Both the position numbers and the translations under genes were made by a program. The notes beneath the pieces were generated by a model, which was given only the letters and a program-made list of their open reading frames with translations, searched no databases and had not been told where the DNA came from. From Candidatus Endobugula sp. (GTDB lineage: Bacteria; Pseudomonadota; Gammaproteobacteria; Pseudomonadales; Cellvibrionaceae): a DNA stretch of 64,000 nucleotides. How positions within the stretch are numbered: position 1 is the stretch's first letter; each line of letters opens with the position of its first letter. The stretch lies in assembly GCA_020628895.1 (NCBI GenBank), contig JAHDEM010000002.1, positions 1 to 64,000 of the forward strand, written 5' to 3'. Positions 1 through 8,335 of the stretch are shown piece by piece.

Positions 1-52
1 CGTCGGGCTCATAACCCGAAGGTCGTTGGTTCAAATCCAGCCCCCGCTACCA
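1..52 (+). tRNA. initiator tRNA-Met (CAU), 3' part
   Basis: The window opens inside a tRNA gene. The anticodon arm is visible at 3-19: stem TCGGG/CCCGA, loop CTCATAA, anticodon CAT at 10-12. The three consecutive G:C pairs next to the loop are the hallmark of initiator tRNA. The T arm (26-42) and the acceptor 3' strand ending in an encoded CCA at 50-52 follow. The 5' half lies outside the window. In gammaproteobacteria an initiator tRNA gene commonly sits just upstream of rimP-nusA-infB; here rimP is about 49 kb downstream because an element and other genes intervene. The CCA end is the element's attachment site. Confidence 0.95.
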
Positions 53-1701
53 ATTCTATCTATGTGGGCGAAAGCCCCATTGATAGCCTTATTATCATTC
101 GATGCGTTCAAGCATAGTTTGTCCAAGATTTTCATATCTCTCGTCTCCAAAGACATATTCAAGATTCCAGCTAAATCACCGTATAGATCAATACGCAGGC
201 CTTTCTCGCCTTCTTCTGGTGTTAGCACCACTTTTTCGATAAGCCCCCTTAAATGCTGTGAAGCTTCGGCGCGCGCGCCATCCGCATTCAACGATGCCTT
301 TAGGTCTTTAATGGCTTGGTGGTAACGTGAAGCCATGGCCGGATGAATCAGAGGTTTGAGTGCGGGTTGCACCGTCAGGGCTTGTTCTGCTTTCTCAATG
401 CGCTCAGAAACACTTTCCAGATCGTCTTTCACCATACTGGCGGGGATACCGTCTTTGATGGCCTGTATTAGGCGCTCGCGCTCTTTGAGAAGGCTGTCAC
501 GTTGAGATTCAAGTGATTTACGCTGCGCATTGGCCTGCGCATGCAAGGTGCTTAAATGCTTGGTGTATTCTTTACAGAACACATTGACCAGCTCTTCACG
601 CATGAGATGGCCTTGCAAGCCATCCAAAACATAGCCCTCAAGCGCTTCTCGTTTGATGGTGCGGCGATTGTCACAGACGCTATCCCCTTTGTTCTTGGCC
701 GCAGAGCAGCCATATTGGGTAGAGTTGATTTTGGAATACCCGCCACCGCAAACGCCACACTTGGTCAGTCCTGATAACAGATATTGGGGGCGGTTCGTTT
801 GCCAAAGCGCGGTAGATTTACGATCCAGTGTTTTCTGGCGCGTCTTAACCGCTTCCCATAGCTCAGAATCAACGATGCGTTGCTCTGGTACATCCTGAAT
901 AATCCATTCAGACGGATCATTCAGGCGCGTTACACGTTTTCCTGTGGCAGGGTCTTTGATAAAGCGCTGTCTGTTCCAGATCAGGCGACCGATATACAGT
1001 TCATTGTTCAGAATGCCAGTACCGCGCTTGCGGTTGCCGTTTATGGTGGATTGCCCCCAGCTTTTGCCAGATGGGCAAGGTATGCCTTCTTCGTTGAGCT
1101 GAGCAGCAATAGCTTTGGGTGATTTGTTTTCAATGCCATATTCTCGGAAGATGCGACGGATGATGTCGGCCTGCACTTCATCAATCTCACGATCCCCTTT
1201 GATGGCTTCGCCATTGGCGTCGAACTGTTTTACCACCTGATAGCCATAGGCCAGACCGCCACCTGATTTGCCTTTCTCTACACGGCCACGGAGCCCTCGG
1301 CGGGTCTTGTCGGCCAAGTCTTTCAGGAACATCGCGTTCATAGTGCCTTTCAGGCCTATGTGAAGCGTGGATATTTCGCCTTCTGAAAGAGTGATGATCT
1401 TAACGCCAGCAAACTCCATGCGTTTAAAGATACCTGCAATATCCTCCTGATCGCGAGAGAGGCGATCCAAGGCTTCAGCAATGAGTATGTCAAATTCGCC
1501 ATTCATTGCGGCACTGAGCAGAGATTGAATGCCAGGGCGCATGAGTGATGCCCCTGAAATTCCTGCATCCGTATAACAATTGCCAAGCTTCCAGCCTTCA
1601 GCGCTTGCTTTGTCACTGCACAGGCGAATTTGATCTTCAATGGATGCGTCACTTTGAAGGTCAGAGCTATATCGGGCATATATGCAAGCACGTTGCGTCA
1701 T
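31..1701 (-). CDS. large serine recombinase (element integrase)
   Basis: Site-specific recombinase of the large serine family, presumed to integrate and excise the element at tRNA-fMet. An N-terminal resolvase domain begins with the YARYSSD motif, with the nucleophile serine about residue 12. A recombinase domain follows, then a zinc ribbon (CGVCGG and later Cys residues about residues 312-345) and a coiled-coil C-terminal region. I chose ATG 1699-1701 because it follows a GGTGGATAGGA ribosome site; an in-frame ATG at 1716 is possible. The stop (31-33) lies inside the tRNA gene, so the last residues (IGSGGWI) are encoded by the attachment site. In a circularized element the frame would continue for 51 more codons, so the integrated form is probably C-terminally truncated. 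The upstream small gene stops 5 bp before this start. Confidence 0.93.
   Translation of the reverse strand: MTQRACIYARYSSDLQSDASIEDQIRLCSDKASAEGWKLGNCYTDAGISGASLMRPGIQSLLSAAMNGEFDILIAEALDRLSRDQEDIAGIFKRMEFAGVKIITLSEGEISTLHIGLKGTMNAMFLKDLADKTRRGLRGRVEKGKSGGGLAYGYQVVKQFDANGEAIKGDREIDEVQADIIRRIFREYGIENKSPKAIAAQLNEEGIPCPSGKSWGQSTINGNRKRGTGILNNELYIGRLIWNRQRFIKDPATGKRVTRLNDPSEWIIQDVPEQRIVDSELWEAVKTRQKTLDRKSTALWQTNRPQYLLSGLTKCGVCGGGYSKINSTQYGCSAAKNKGDSVCDNRRTIKREALEGYVLDGLQGHLMREELVNVFCKEYTKHLSTLHAQANAQRKSLESQRDSLLKERERLIQAIKDGIPASMVKDDLESVSERIEKAEQALTVQPALKPLIHPAMASRYHQAIKDLKASLNADGARAEASQHLRGLIEKVVLTPEEGEKGLRIDLYGDLAGILNMSLETRDMKILDKLCLNASNDNKAINGAFAHIDRIGSGGWI
37..55. repeat. attL core, left 19-bp direct repeat
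   Basis: This 19-bp sequence covers the last 16 bases of the initiator tRNA and three flanking bases. It is identical to 32820-32838. Identity stops at base 36 (T versus A) on one side and base 56 (C versus A) on the other. Crossover by the adjacent serine recombinase anywhere inside the repeat keeps the tRNA 3' end intact. It also encodes the last residues of the recombinase on the minus strand. Confidence 0.9.
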
Positions 1702-1705
1702 ATTC

Positions 1706-1915
1706 CTATCCACCATCTTCTATATCGGGATTGCTAAGCGCGCTGCGGTAAAATTCGTAATCTTCTTCGGCGGCGCGTCTTGCGAGAAACTTCACGAGAG
1801 CGATTATCGCTTCATCGTCGGAACCCCGATTATGACTCGCTTTCAGCGGAGTCTTCAAACAAATCTGAGCCATATTGGACTCATTTTTATTCTGTTTTAT
1901 GAAGGGTTTATCCAT
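1706..1915 (-). CDS. small hypothetical protein upstream of recombinase
   Basis: A 69-residue protein beginning MDKPFIKQNKNE, with an acidic, helical C-terminal half (ARRAAEEDYEFYRSALSNPD). The ATG at 1913-1915 follows a G-rich ribosome site (GGGGGGATAT). Its stop lies 5 bp before the chosen recombinase start, so the two are probably translated as a pair. I do not recognise a family. Its position fits a recombinase partner such as a directionality factor, but that is inference from context only. Longer upstream in-frame starts exist without a convincing ribosome site. Confidence 0.6.
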   Translation of the reverse strand: MDKPFIKQNKNESNMAQICLKTPLKASHNRGSDDEAIIALVKFLARRAAEEDYEFYRSALSNPDIEDGG

Positions 1916-1935
1916 ATATCCCCCCATAAAAAAGC

Positions 1936-2092
1936 AGTGAAAGCGAATTACTGCTCTCACTGCCGTATTCTTTGCGCCAGCCGCGTATATCTGAGAGATG
2001 GCACGTTCTGGGTGCGGAACATGCACATACACCCACCTGACCACAAAAAAAGAGAGTTGCATGGAACGCTCTGGCGCTCCCACAATCTCTCA
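1936..2092. other. structured intergenic leader, several hairpins
   Basis: The gene-free stretch 1916-2209 contains a perfect 8-bp stem (TGAGAGAT 1992-1999 with ATCTCTCA 2085-2092). It encloses hairpins TGGGTG 2009-2014/CACCCA 2030-2035 and GGAACGC 2063-2069/GCGCTCC 2074-2080 (one mismatch). Another hairpin at about 1936-1963 lies outside it. On the minus strand this would be the leader of the small gene and recombinase. A regulatory RNA role is inference. Confidence 0.4.
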
Positions 2093-2209
2093 TACTTATA
2101 ATGATACGCCTGAAATCGTTAATAAATCGTAAATAAGCACCCTGTAAACCGCATGTTTCTGCCGTTTTTTTGCTTTCTGTTTTTGTGGGCAATAAATTAA
2201 TCACATTCA

Positions 2210-2620
2210 TTACCCCGCCTTTGATGATTTTTTAAGAAGGTAAAAACAGGCAACGATGGATACGATCCACCATTCGATATGCTCAATTGAGAATTGATTT
2301 AACACACCAGCTAGGGCGAAAAGAAATAGCGCCTGTGAAGTAAGTTTCAACAAAACTGTATTTGTTTGCTTATGCGCCTGTGTTGAGAGCCCACGACTAA
2401 GAATTGGAGGCGATTGCCTTGCTTGCAGCATGCGTCCCCAGATGAAAATGCGATACCACGACTTTGCAGCCAAAATTAATAACAGCCATGGTGTTACCCA
2501 ATGGAAAACAAAACTAACTGGCGCGTATTCATAAGGAGGGATTCTCCCATCAAGCCCAATCCACACGCTCCCTGCACATACGCCCATTACAACAATTGAA
2601 ATCCACGCTCTAAATATCAT
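2210..2620 (-). CDS. small integral membrane protein next to coupling protein
   Basis: A 136-residue hydrophobic protein with about four predicted membrane segments: near the N-terminus (WISIVVMGVCAGSVWI), at VFHWVTPWLLLILAA, at QALFLFALAGVL and at WWIVSIVACFYLL. The ATG at 2618-2620 lies 4 bp after the coupling-protein stop, and the GGAGGG ribosome site is inside that gene's end, so translation is likely coupled. The coupling protein lacks its usual N-terminal membrane anchor, so this protein may supply it in trans; that is inference. No family recognised. Confidence 0.75.
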   Translation of the reverse strand: MIFRAWISIVVMGVCAGSVWIGLDGRIPPYEYAPVSFVFHWVTPWLLLILAAKSWYRIFIWGRMLQARQSPPILSRGLSTQAHKQTNTVLLKLTSQALFLFALAGVLNQFSIEHIEWWIVSIVACFYLLKKSSKAG

Positions 2621-2624
2621 ATGC

Positions 2625-4247
2625 TCACCCTCCATCAAATATCGAAGAAAGAGGCGCAGCAATGTTCAGCCCCTGCTTAGTGAAATTAACAGGCCTGCTT
2701 ATTGGGTCGTCGGCAAAGTTTGGATGAATATCGTAAATGGGCGAACCATTTTTATTTCTATATCTCTGATCCAAAAAATAGGCGGTTTTAAAACAGGCGA
2801 TTGGATTGGCATGAGACAAGATAAGAATCTGAGCAACTGGGCTCATCGTCATTACTTCGTCGGGAGTGATAAGCGAACGCGATGTGAGCGCATCCTCTCG
2901 GCTTAAAAAATTGGGATCACTAAAAAGGCGAGCCCGCATCTCAGCGCTGTACTCACTTAACGATTCAATCGTTGTTATGCCGCACAGCCTTGATGTGTAT
3001 TCTGAAGTCATCAGATCACGGGTGCCGAAGATTTGTATAACGCCACTATTGGCAATGAATGTTTGCCACCTCTCACCATAGAGTGAGACGAGCTGATTTA
3101 AGTCCTGCACGATCATGTGGAGCTGCATGCCATATCCCGCCATTAAGCCAAATGCGGTTTCAATGACCTCCATGCGCCCCAAGGCAGCAGCTTCTTCCAT
3201 AAGAAAGTACACGGGAGGGTTTGGCTTGGTCTTAAAGCGGGTTACTGAAGTAATTGCAGAACTTAGCAGCATTCGCAAAAAGCGATTATAGGTAAACAAT
3301 CTTCCAGCAGGCAAAACGACAAAGATATCTGTTTTACCAGTTTCCAGTTCTTCAAAGGTAAAATCTGATTCCGATAAAGTGCGCTGTATTTTTGGGCTTT
3401 CTAAAAAATGCGTATTTTGTTGCGCCGTTGATAATATGCTGGAAAATTCTTTGGGCGCTTTATTAAGAATACGTGCGGCGGCAGAGCGAACATATTCGTT
3501 TGAGCTTTGCATCATGCCGGGCTTTATTAGCACGGCATTGCCTTCTTCATCCTTTTCGTATTCGCCGCCCACAAGGTTTTTGAAATCGTTAGAGGATAGA
3601 CTTAACAATCTTCTCACTTGCGGAATGTCGCGTGAACGCTTGGCTGTCGGCATTAACACCAAAGGCGTGGCCGCAACATAGAGAATTAGCCCCATAACAA
3701 GCGCGCGAGCTTCATCCGTCCAAAACGGGTCTTTTCCGCCTCGGTCAGTGACAAGGCTATCGGCTATGGTCATGGCATCCTCAACAAAGTCATCATTGTC
3801 AGGATCAAGCCAATCCATAATGTTAAACCTTGATTGAGGCATGCCGAGCTTTGAGCAAGCTAAATTCCATGGATCAATAATGATGACTTTATGGCCAAGC
3901 ACGTCTCGCCGATATCGCGCAGCAATTAAAGACAGCTCACCATCCTTTACGTCAAGCGCAACCAGCGAACCACGATGCTCCAAGCATCGCGGCATACTGG
4001 CGGTTAGAAGTTTTCCGCTACGTGTTGGTGCTACAGTTAGTAGGTGCTTTTGAGTGTTTGTGGTTATGCCATAAGCGCGGCCTTTGTTCGCTTCGGCCAT
4101 GCCGTAGCCAAGGAATATGCGCCCACTTTCGCCATAACCTTTTTGGTGAAGGTGGTTTTTCGTCGCCCATTTACTTGAGCCATACAAGTCGGGGTCGCGG
4201 CTATATATCCGCGACGGATGCTGTGCCCCTTGGCTACGGAGTTGCAT
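2625..4247 (-). CDS. VirD4/TraG-type coupling protein without N-terminal membrane anchor
   Basis: A 540-residue ATPase of the type IV secretion coupling protein family, which feeds relaxase-DNA to a conjugation channel. The start region LYGSSKWATK matches the point where the soluble part of VirD4/TraG proteins normally begins. Walker A is APTRSGK at about residues 74-80 and Walker B-like VYFLMEEAAALG is near residue 348, where family members usually have D/E. The two N-terminal transmembrane helices of classical VirD4 are absent. ATG 4245-4247 is preferred because of GGAGGTGCGC directly upstream; it overlaps the VWA gene by 14 bp. It sits in the operon 6768-2210. The element has no other T4SS channel genes, so it would couple to a channel from a helper element. 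Confidence 0.9.
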   Translation of the reverse strand: MQLRSQGAQHPSRIYSRDPDLYGSSKWATKNHLHQKGYGESGRIFLGYGMAEANKGRAYGITTNTQKHLLTVAPTRSGKLLTASMPRCLEHRGSLVALDVKDGELSLIAARYRRDVLGHKVIIIDPWNLACSKLGMPQSRFNIMDWLDPDNDDFVEDAMTIADSLVTDRGGKDPFWTDEARALVMGLILYVAATPLVLMPTAKRSRDIPQVRRLLSLSSNDFKNLVGGEYEKDEEGNAVLIKPGMMQSSNEYVRSAAARILNKAPKEFSSILSTAQQNTHFLESPKIQRTLSESDFTFEELETGKTDIFVVLPAGRLFTYNRFLRMLLSSAITSVTRFKTKPNPPVYFLMEEAAALGRMEVIETAFGLMAGYGMQLHMIVQDLNQLVSLYGERWQTFIANSGVIQIFGTRDLMTSEYTSRLCGITTIESLSEYSAEMRARLFSDPNFLSREDALTSRSLITPDEVMTMSPVAQILILSHANPIACFKTAYFLDQRYRNKNGSPIYDIHPNFADDPISRPVNFTKQGLNIAAPLSSIFDGG

Positions 4248-5283
4248 GCGCACCTCCATAGCAAGGCTTAACACTCAAAACTTTCTGGCTTTTATAGGCA
4301 AGACCGATGGCACTAAAGTAATGCGATAGCGACTGCTTTACATTGCCGCCTTGCGAAATGAAGTGATCGGTAATTCCTTCAAGGTCGTCTTTATGGTTTC
4401 CGCCAATGAAATATACAAAGGTCAGAATGCCATTTTTATTGGCGAGTAATTCAGCTTTTACTTTTGCATCATTCACGGTGTAACCGTCAGTGATGACAAT
4501 GGCCGCCTTCTGATACCCATTGAAGTAACTGCCCGACAGGTCTGAATAGGCGCTGCTTAGCGCCTTAAAAATATCTGTGCTGCCACTGGCTTCAATATTT
4601 TCAAAGCCAAATCCACCGCCATTACATTGCTGGTAGTTTTTATGGCCGTAAGTTAAATCGGAGTTAAAGCTACCGACGGCACATAGCGCATGCGACGGCA
4701 ATGAATTAAGGAAGTTATTCGCCGTGCTTTTCACCGCTTCTATGTTGCCAGCCATAGAGCCAGAGCGATCAAGCAGCAATGCAATGCCGATGTTGGGTGG
4801 TGCTTGCTGAACGGTTTTGTAGTCAAAGCACAGCTTTTCACCACTCATAGAATAAACCGCGACGCTATCAGGAGGTGGTGAAACAAACTGACCACTGACA
4901 TCTCGAAAGCTGGCAACGATATTGAGCTGTGAAGGGTTTCCCGATGTTTGAATAATCTCGGAGGTTCCACCGCTAAAGGCGACAATAATATTGTTCGACT
5001 GATCGATATCGAACCCCGATACGATCTTAATGCCATTAGCATCGACCATTCCGAACTTGGAAATTGTTCTTATGAGAATGTCTGATGCATCAAGCGAGGG
5101 GTCAGTTTTTAACTTCAAAGAAATGGACTTTTCAAAATCATATTTTGATCGAATCACAATGATCGGCGCTGAATACTCTCTTTTAGATTTAACAGTGATA
5201 ACAGGCTCATTTGCCAGCAGGTTGGTGTTGCAGAAGGCCGAAAGGCCAACTGCAACTGCTAGATTTTTAATGAAAGTTTTCAT
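4234..5283 (-). CDS. exported VWA-domain protein
   Basis: A 349-residue protein with an N-terminal signal peptide (MKTFIKNLAVAVGLSAF..., likely cleavage after LLA near residue 24). A von Willebrand factor A domain spans the C-terminal half. The metal-binding MIDAS motif DRSGS is in LLLDRSGSMAGN near residue 172, and VITDGY lies near residue 264. VWA domains bind proteins through a divalent metal, so a periplasmic or surface adhesion role is likely. It sits between a lipoprotein gene and the coupling-protein gene, overlapping the latter, so a role in mating contact or channel recruitment is plausible. I do not know this arrangement from a described mobilizable element. Confidence 0.85.
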   Translation of the reverse strand: MKTFIKNLAVAVGLSAFCNTNLLANEPVITVKSKREYSAPIIVIRSKYDFEKSISLKLKTDPSLDASDILIRTISKFGMVDANGIKIVSGFDIDQSNNIIVAFSGGTSEIIQTSGNPSQLNIVASFRDVSGQFVSPPPDSVAVYSMSGEKLCFDYKTVQQAPPNIGIALLLDRSGSMAGNIEAVKSTANNFLNSLPSHALCAVGSFNSDLTYGHKNYQQCNGGGFGFENIEASGSTDIFKALSSAYSDLSGSYFNGYQKAAIVITDGYTVNDAKVKAELLANKNGILTFVYFIGGNHKDDLEGITDHFISQGGNVKQSLSHYFSAIGLAYKSQKVLSVKPCYGGAHATP

Positions 5284-5297
5284 CGATACCCCCCCAC

Positions 5298-5978
5298 TTA
5301 AAGCAACGTTTTAAGTCGAGACTTCGTTTGCGCTTCACCAAGCAACTCAAAATCAATGTCGCCACTGCGCGCACGTTTCAAAATCCCGAGTGAGCCAAGA
5401 TAGGCTTGTAGCACCTTGTCTTGATCGGGGTGAACGCGCATGATTTTGAGAGTGGTGAGTTTGCTGGCGAGATTTGCCAGCGCTAACTCGCTTGGAACCT
5501 CTTGAGGCACCTCAACGTCAATCGGATCATTACCTTGCTGAAACGGCACATGAACCGTAGAGCCAATCCAGTACAAGCGGATGGAGTCAGGTTGCGTTAG
5601 ATTCACGGTTGTTTCAATCTGATCAAACGCCATAACCAAATCCGAAAAGGTCGGTTTAAACACAATCAGATTCGTAACTTCTTCCGCTTGTGAGAGAAGC
5701 TGCCCAGCCGTTCCCGACCACGCAATACGGTTAGGTAATGCGCTCAGAATAATGTGAATCTGAGTGTCACTCGTGGCTTTCCTTCGGGAGAGTGAGGTTA
5801 ATTGCTGAAGTAAGTGAAGAGCGGTATTCAGTGCTTCCTTCTGATCTTCGCTGGCAATGGTTCCACCATTCTCGATGAGCACAAAAATATCTTCATGAGT
5901 TTTAGTTTTGGGAGCCTGCACTTGTTCACCGCAAGCGGTAATGCAAAGAGTAAGAATAAGAGCGGTTAAATATTTCAT
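5298..5978 (-). CDS. lipoprotein of the transfer-associated operon
   Basis: A 226-residue protein with a lipoprotein signal: hydrophobic MKYLTALILTLCITAC with the lipidated Cys at residue 16 (lipobox ITAC). The mature part starts with a strand-like segment (IFVLIENGGTI) followed by alternating helices and strands. This could be a degenerate VWA-like fold without a MIDAS DxSxS motif, but I would not assign a family. It lies 14 bp upstream of the VWA gene and 2 bp downstream of the four-helix membrane protein gene, so it belongs to the same envelope operon. Confidence 0.8.
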   Translation of the reverse strand: MKYLTALILTLCITACGEQVQAPKTKTHEDIFVLIENGGTIASEDQKEALNTALHLLQQLTSLSRRKATSDTQIHIILSALPNRIAWSGTAGQLLSQAEEVTNLIVFKPTFSDLVMAFDQIETTVNLTQPDSIRLYWIGSTVHVPFQQGNDPIDVEVPQEVPSELALANLASKLTTLKIMRVHPDQDKVLQAYLGSLGILKRARSGDIDFELLGEAQTKSRLKTLL

Positions 5979-5980
5979 GA

Positions 5981-6574
5981 CTATTTCTCCTCTGACTTAA
6001 GGCTTTGAAAGGCGCGTGTCGTGAACAGCGCGAGAATGATGTTGATGACGGCAATCACTGCGCTCACGCCAATCGCCAGCCCTTTGTTTTGTGCAAGAAA
6101 TGCCATCACGCCGCTTTCTTGCTGCACTACAAATCCGCCTTGAGTGCTTTCCCTTGCAACAAGGGTGTATAAATTCACGACCTCAAGGCCAATGACCATG
6201 ATTAAGACCAAGCCAGCGATGCTCGCCAAAATCTGATTTTGCGGGTGAGAAAACCATTCTTGAGGATCATCCAAGATATTTTGACGATGCACTTCCGCCC
6301 AAATGAAGAGCGGCGTTGCCACCGAAAACGTCGCTAGCAGTATCGAGATGATGTGAGAGGCATTGGCATCGGGATCGAGCATGCCAAACATGCCACCGAG
6401 TACAGGAAGCTCTGAAAGGTAAGTTTCGTTCATCAAGCCTATCGTTTCGGTGTAGACCGCATAGAACATAACGAACATGGCGGCTTCAAGTGAGACAGCA
6501 AAGAGGACTTTGATGACTCCTGAAGGGCTGACGGCTTTCACACCGTCAAACGGGGATGGTTTGTCGAAGTTCAT
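5981..6574 (-). CDS. four-segment inner membrane protein
   Basis: A 197-residue protein with four clear hydrophobic segments, at about residues 20-42, 77-97, 112-135 and 168-188. It overlaps the upstream small Cys-rich gene by 4 bp (ATGA arrangement) and is followed 2 bp later by the lipoprotein gene. No family recognised. Its place in the VWA/lipoprotein/coupling-protein operon suggests an inner-membrane component of the same envelope assembly; that is inference. Confidence 0.8.
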   Translation of the reverse strand: MNFDKPSPFDGVKAVSPSGVIKVLFAVSLEAAMFVMFYAVYTETIGLMNETYLSELPVLGGMFGMLDPDANASHIISILLATFSVATPLFIWAEVHRQNILDDPQEWFSHPQNQILASIAGLVLIMVIGLEVVNLYTLVARESTQGGFVVQQESGVMAFLAQNKGLAIGVSAVIAVINIILALFTTRAFQSLKSEEK

Positions 6575-6768
6575 GAGCGCACCTCCCCAGATTTGAGGGG
6601 CAGCGCATTACGGCAGCCATGCTTGGCACAGTATTCACTATTACAGCTATAGAACTGCTCGCAGCGAAGCTGGTCTGTTATTGCTGTTGTGAGTTTTGGT
6701 GGTTCGCCTATTGGGTCAGCGACTACTGATAAGGTGATATCTATTGATATCTTGGATAAAGTAGACAT
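6571..6768 (-). CDS. small Cys-rich protein, first gene of envelope operon
   Basis: A 65-residue protein starting MSTLSKISIDITLS, with four cysteines in its C-terminal half (CEQFYSCNSEYCAKHGC), a spacing that could bind a metal or form disulfides. ATG 6766-6768 is preceded by a strong AGGAGG site. No signal peptide is obvious. It is the first gene of the leftward operon that runs to the recombinase and overlaps the next gene by 4 bp. Function unknown. Confidence 0.7.
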   Translation of the reverse strand: MSTLSKISIDITLSVVADPIGEPPKLTTAITDQLRCEQFYSCNSEYCAKHGCRNALPLKSGEVRS

Positions 6769-6917
6769 AAGTCCATCCTCCTGTTGTGAAGCCCAAATTT
6801 CGGGCGGAATTTGCCTTAAAAGACAAAAAGGAGGATTTCTTAGGGGGGATATTTGGAGTATACGCCCCGTCAAGAGCCCGTAAAGCCTGCTGTTTGGCTT
6901 AGGTACGTTAATTGCCC

Positions 6918-6934
6918 CAAATCGGAATGATTTG
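6918..6934. promoter_or_regulatory. palindromic operator candidate
   Basis: A perfect inverted repeat, CAAATC-ggaat-GATTTG, lies 5 bp before the start codon of the HTH gene at 6940. It sits in the divergent intergenic region shared with the envelope operon, a placement that fits autorepression. Protein binding is inferred, not shown. Confidence 0.45.
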
Positions 6935-6939
6935 AGTTT

Positions 6940-7920
6940 ATGGTTAGAAGCTACAAACAGAAAAATCGATATTTTAAGAACTCGCGCCTGTCAGACGAGC
7001 AAAGCGAGTTCCTTATCCTTTCTTACTTAAAAGGCGTGAAAATTTCCAAATGCGCTGATTTGCTTGGGCGTTCAAAACAAAGCGTGAGCAATTTATATAG
7101 GCGTTTGGATGATCTAGTTTTTAATAACGATAGTAAAGGAAGAGCGCTCTTTCATGACCTTACCCAGCTTCTTGATGATGATAAAGATAGCGAGGCGGAT
7201 GCGGTTAGATACATGTTATTTACAGTGCATGGGATGCTAATCAACCTTGATGCAAAAGGTTACACCAGAGATATGAGGGTGCAGGAGGGGTGGGATGATT
7301 TCCTTTGGGAGGAAACAATGCGGCACACCCCTCATTTGCTTTATCACTGGGGCATGTGGCAAGAATACCCGAAGCAGAATCATCTTGAGTCCTGTATTTT
7401 CACGTGCAGCTCCGATACGCCGCCCTTAGCCGTGAAAGAACAAATTGAAAATGGACAAAGACAGCAAGTTATAGAAAAGCGCATAGCGTGCAAAACATGC
7501 CCGATCAAACTCAAACAGGTATATGATCCGCCATGGGGCAAGCCTTCATATCCTTGCAACGAAAGTTCTGAGCGATCTATTGTCTATGAGCCATACCGAG
7601 AATACGTTAATGATGTAAATGAAATAATCGTATTTTGGGTCGATGTTTTGTGGTTTCTGGGGCATTTTCGAAACATCACTGAAAGTGTGCAAGGTTTAAA
7701 AAATAAGGTCATGCGAGGGGCATATTTCAGTGCTCTCAAGCGCTCTGAGTTTAAAGTAAGTGAAAATTTGATAGGTGGTGTCGGAGCAGACGTTCCAACT
7801 CCATTTTTATATCCTGAACAAATTGAGGGTCAGAAGCGTGGCTTGAGATTTGTATCGCAGCTTGATCGCCCAGCGCTCAATGCTTTTGCGAAAGCATTAG
7901 ACTCCAGAAAGAAAAAATAA
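6940..7920 (+). CDS. HTH-containing putative regulator
   Basis: A 326-residue protein with a helix-turn-helix-like segment near residues 30-57 (KISKCADLLGRSKQSVSNLYRRL). A central region contains several cysteines (CIFTCSS and CKTCPIK...PC, roughly residues 150-207) that could bind metal. It is transcribed divergently from the envelope/coupling/recombinase operon with a palindrome between the two, so it is a good candidate regulator of transfer genes. I do not recognise a family, and a transposase-like origin of the HTH cannot be excluded. Confidence 0.65.
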   Translation: MVRSYKQKNRYFKNSRLSDEQSEFLILSYLKGVKISKCADLLGRSKQSVSNLYRRLDDLVFNNDSKGRALFHDLTQLLDDDKDSEADAVRYMLFTVHGMLINLDAKGYTRDMRVQEGWDDFLWEETMRHTPHLLYHWGMWQEYPKQNHLESCIFTCSSDTPPLAVKEQIENGQRQQVIEKRIACKTCPIKLKQVYDPPWGKPSYPCNESSERSIVYEPYREYVNDVNEIIVFWVDVLWFLGHFRNITESVQGLKNKVMRGAYFSALKRSEFKVSENLIGGVGADVPTPFLYPEQIEGQKRGLRFVSQLDRPALNAFAKALDSRKKK

Positions 7921-7938
7921 TCTATTCGCAAAATCTAT

Positions 7939-8271
7939 TTAGGTGATTTCAGGCGGGGAGTCGTTACTCTGCTCAGCAAAATGACCAAACTGATCTCTTT
8001 TCTTTACTCTTTCAGCGTGTTTGCTCCATTTTCTAACGTCTTTAAAAACATTATAAAAGCGAACGTCATCACCTCCGTTTTCAGGAAGTTCAAATAGTTT
8101 ATTTGCAAGCTCAAATCGCGTTAGGCCAAGCTCTTGGCAATCCATATCAAACTCGTCAATGAGTTTTGGATCGGCACCCGAAAGGCTTATATCTTTCCAT
8201 GTTCCAGTTTGCTTTCGCCCGCTTGGTGGACTGCCATCAGGTGTTGACCTGTATGTAAATTCGTCTTTCAT
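7939..8271 (-). CDS. hypothetical protein
   Basis: A 110-residue, charged soluble protein (MKDEFTYRSTPDGSPPSG...). No motif recognised. The C-terminal half is mostly helical and rich in Lys, Arg, Asp and Glu. It lies 65 bp upstream of the tyrosine integrase stop on the same strand and is convergent with the HTH gene. It may be cargo of the tyrosine-integrase module. Confidence 0.55.
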   Translation of the reverse strand: MKDEFTYRSTPDGSPPSGRKQTGTWKDISLSGADPKLIDEFDMDCQELGLTRFELANKLFELPENGGDDVRFYNVFKDVRKWSKHAERVKKRDQFGHFAEQSNDSPPEIT

Positions 8272-8335
8272 CCATAAAAACCTTTCAGCTTTATGGTTAT
8301 CAGAAAATCTTTAAAATTTTCAATAAAAATCGTAA

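Noticed and set aside
1682-2210. Overlapping frames on both strands between recombinase and the membrane protein gene (plus 1682-2101, minus 1908-2210)
   Set aside because: No start signals. The minus-strand frame 1706-1915 has a good ribosome site and a stop 5 bp before the recombinase start and is preferred.
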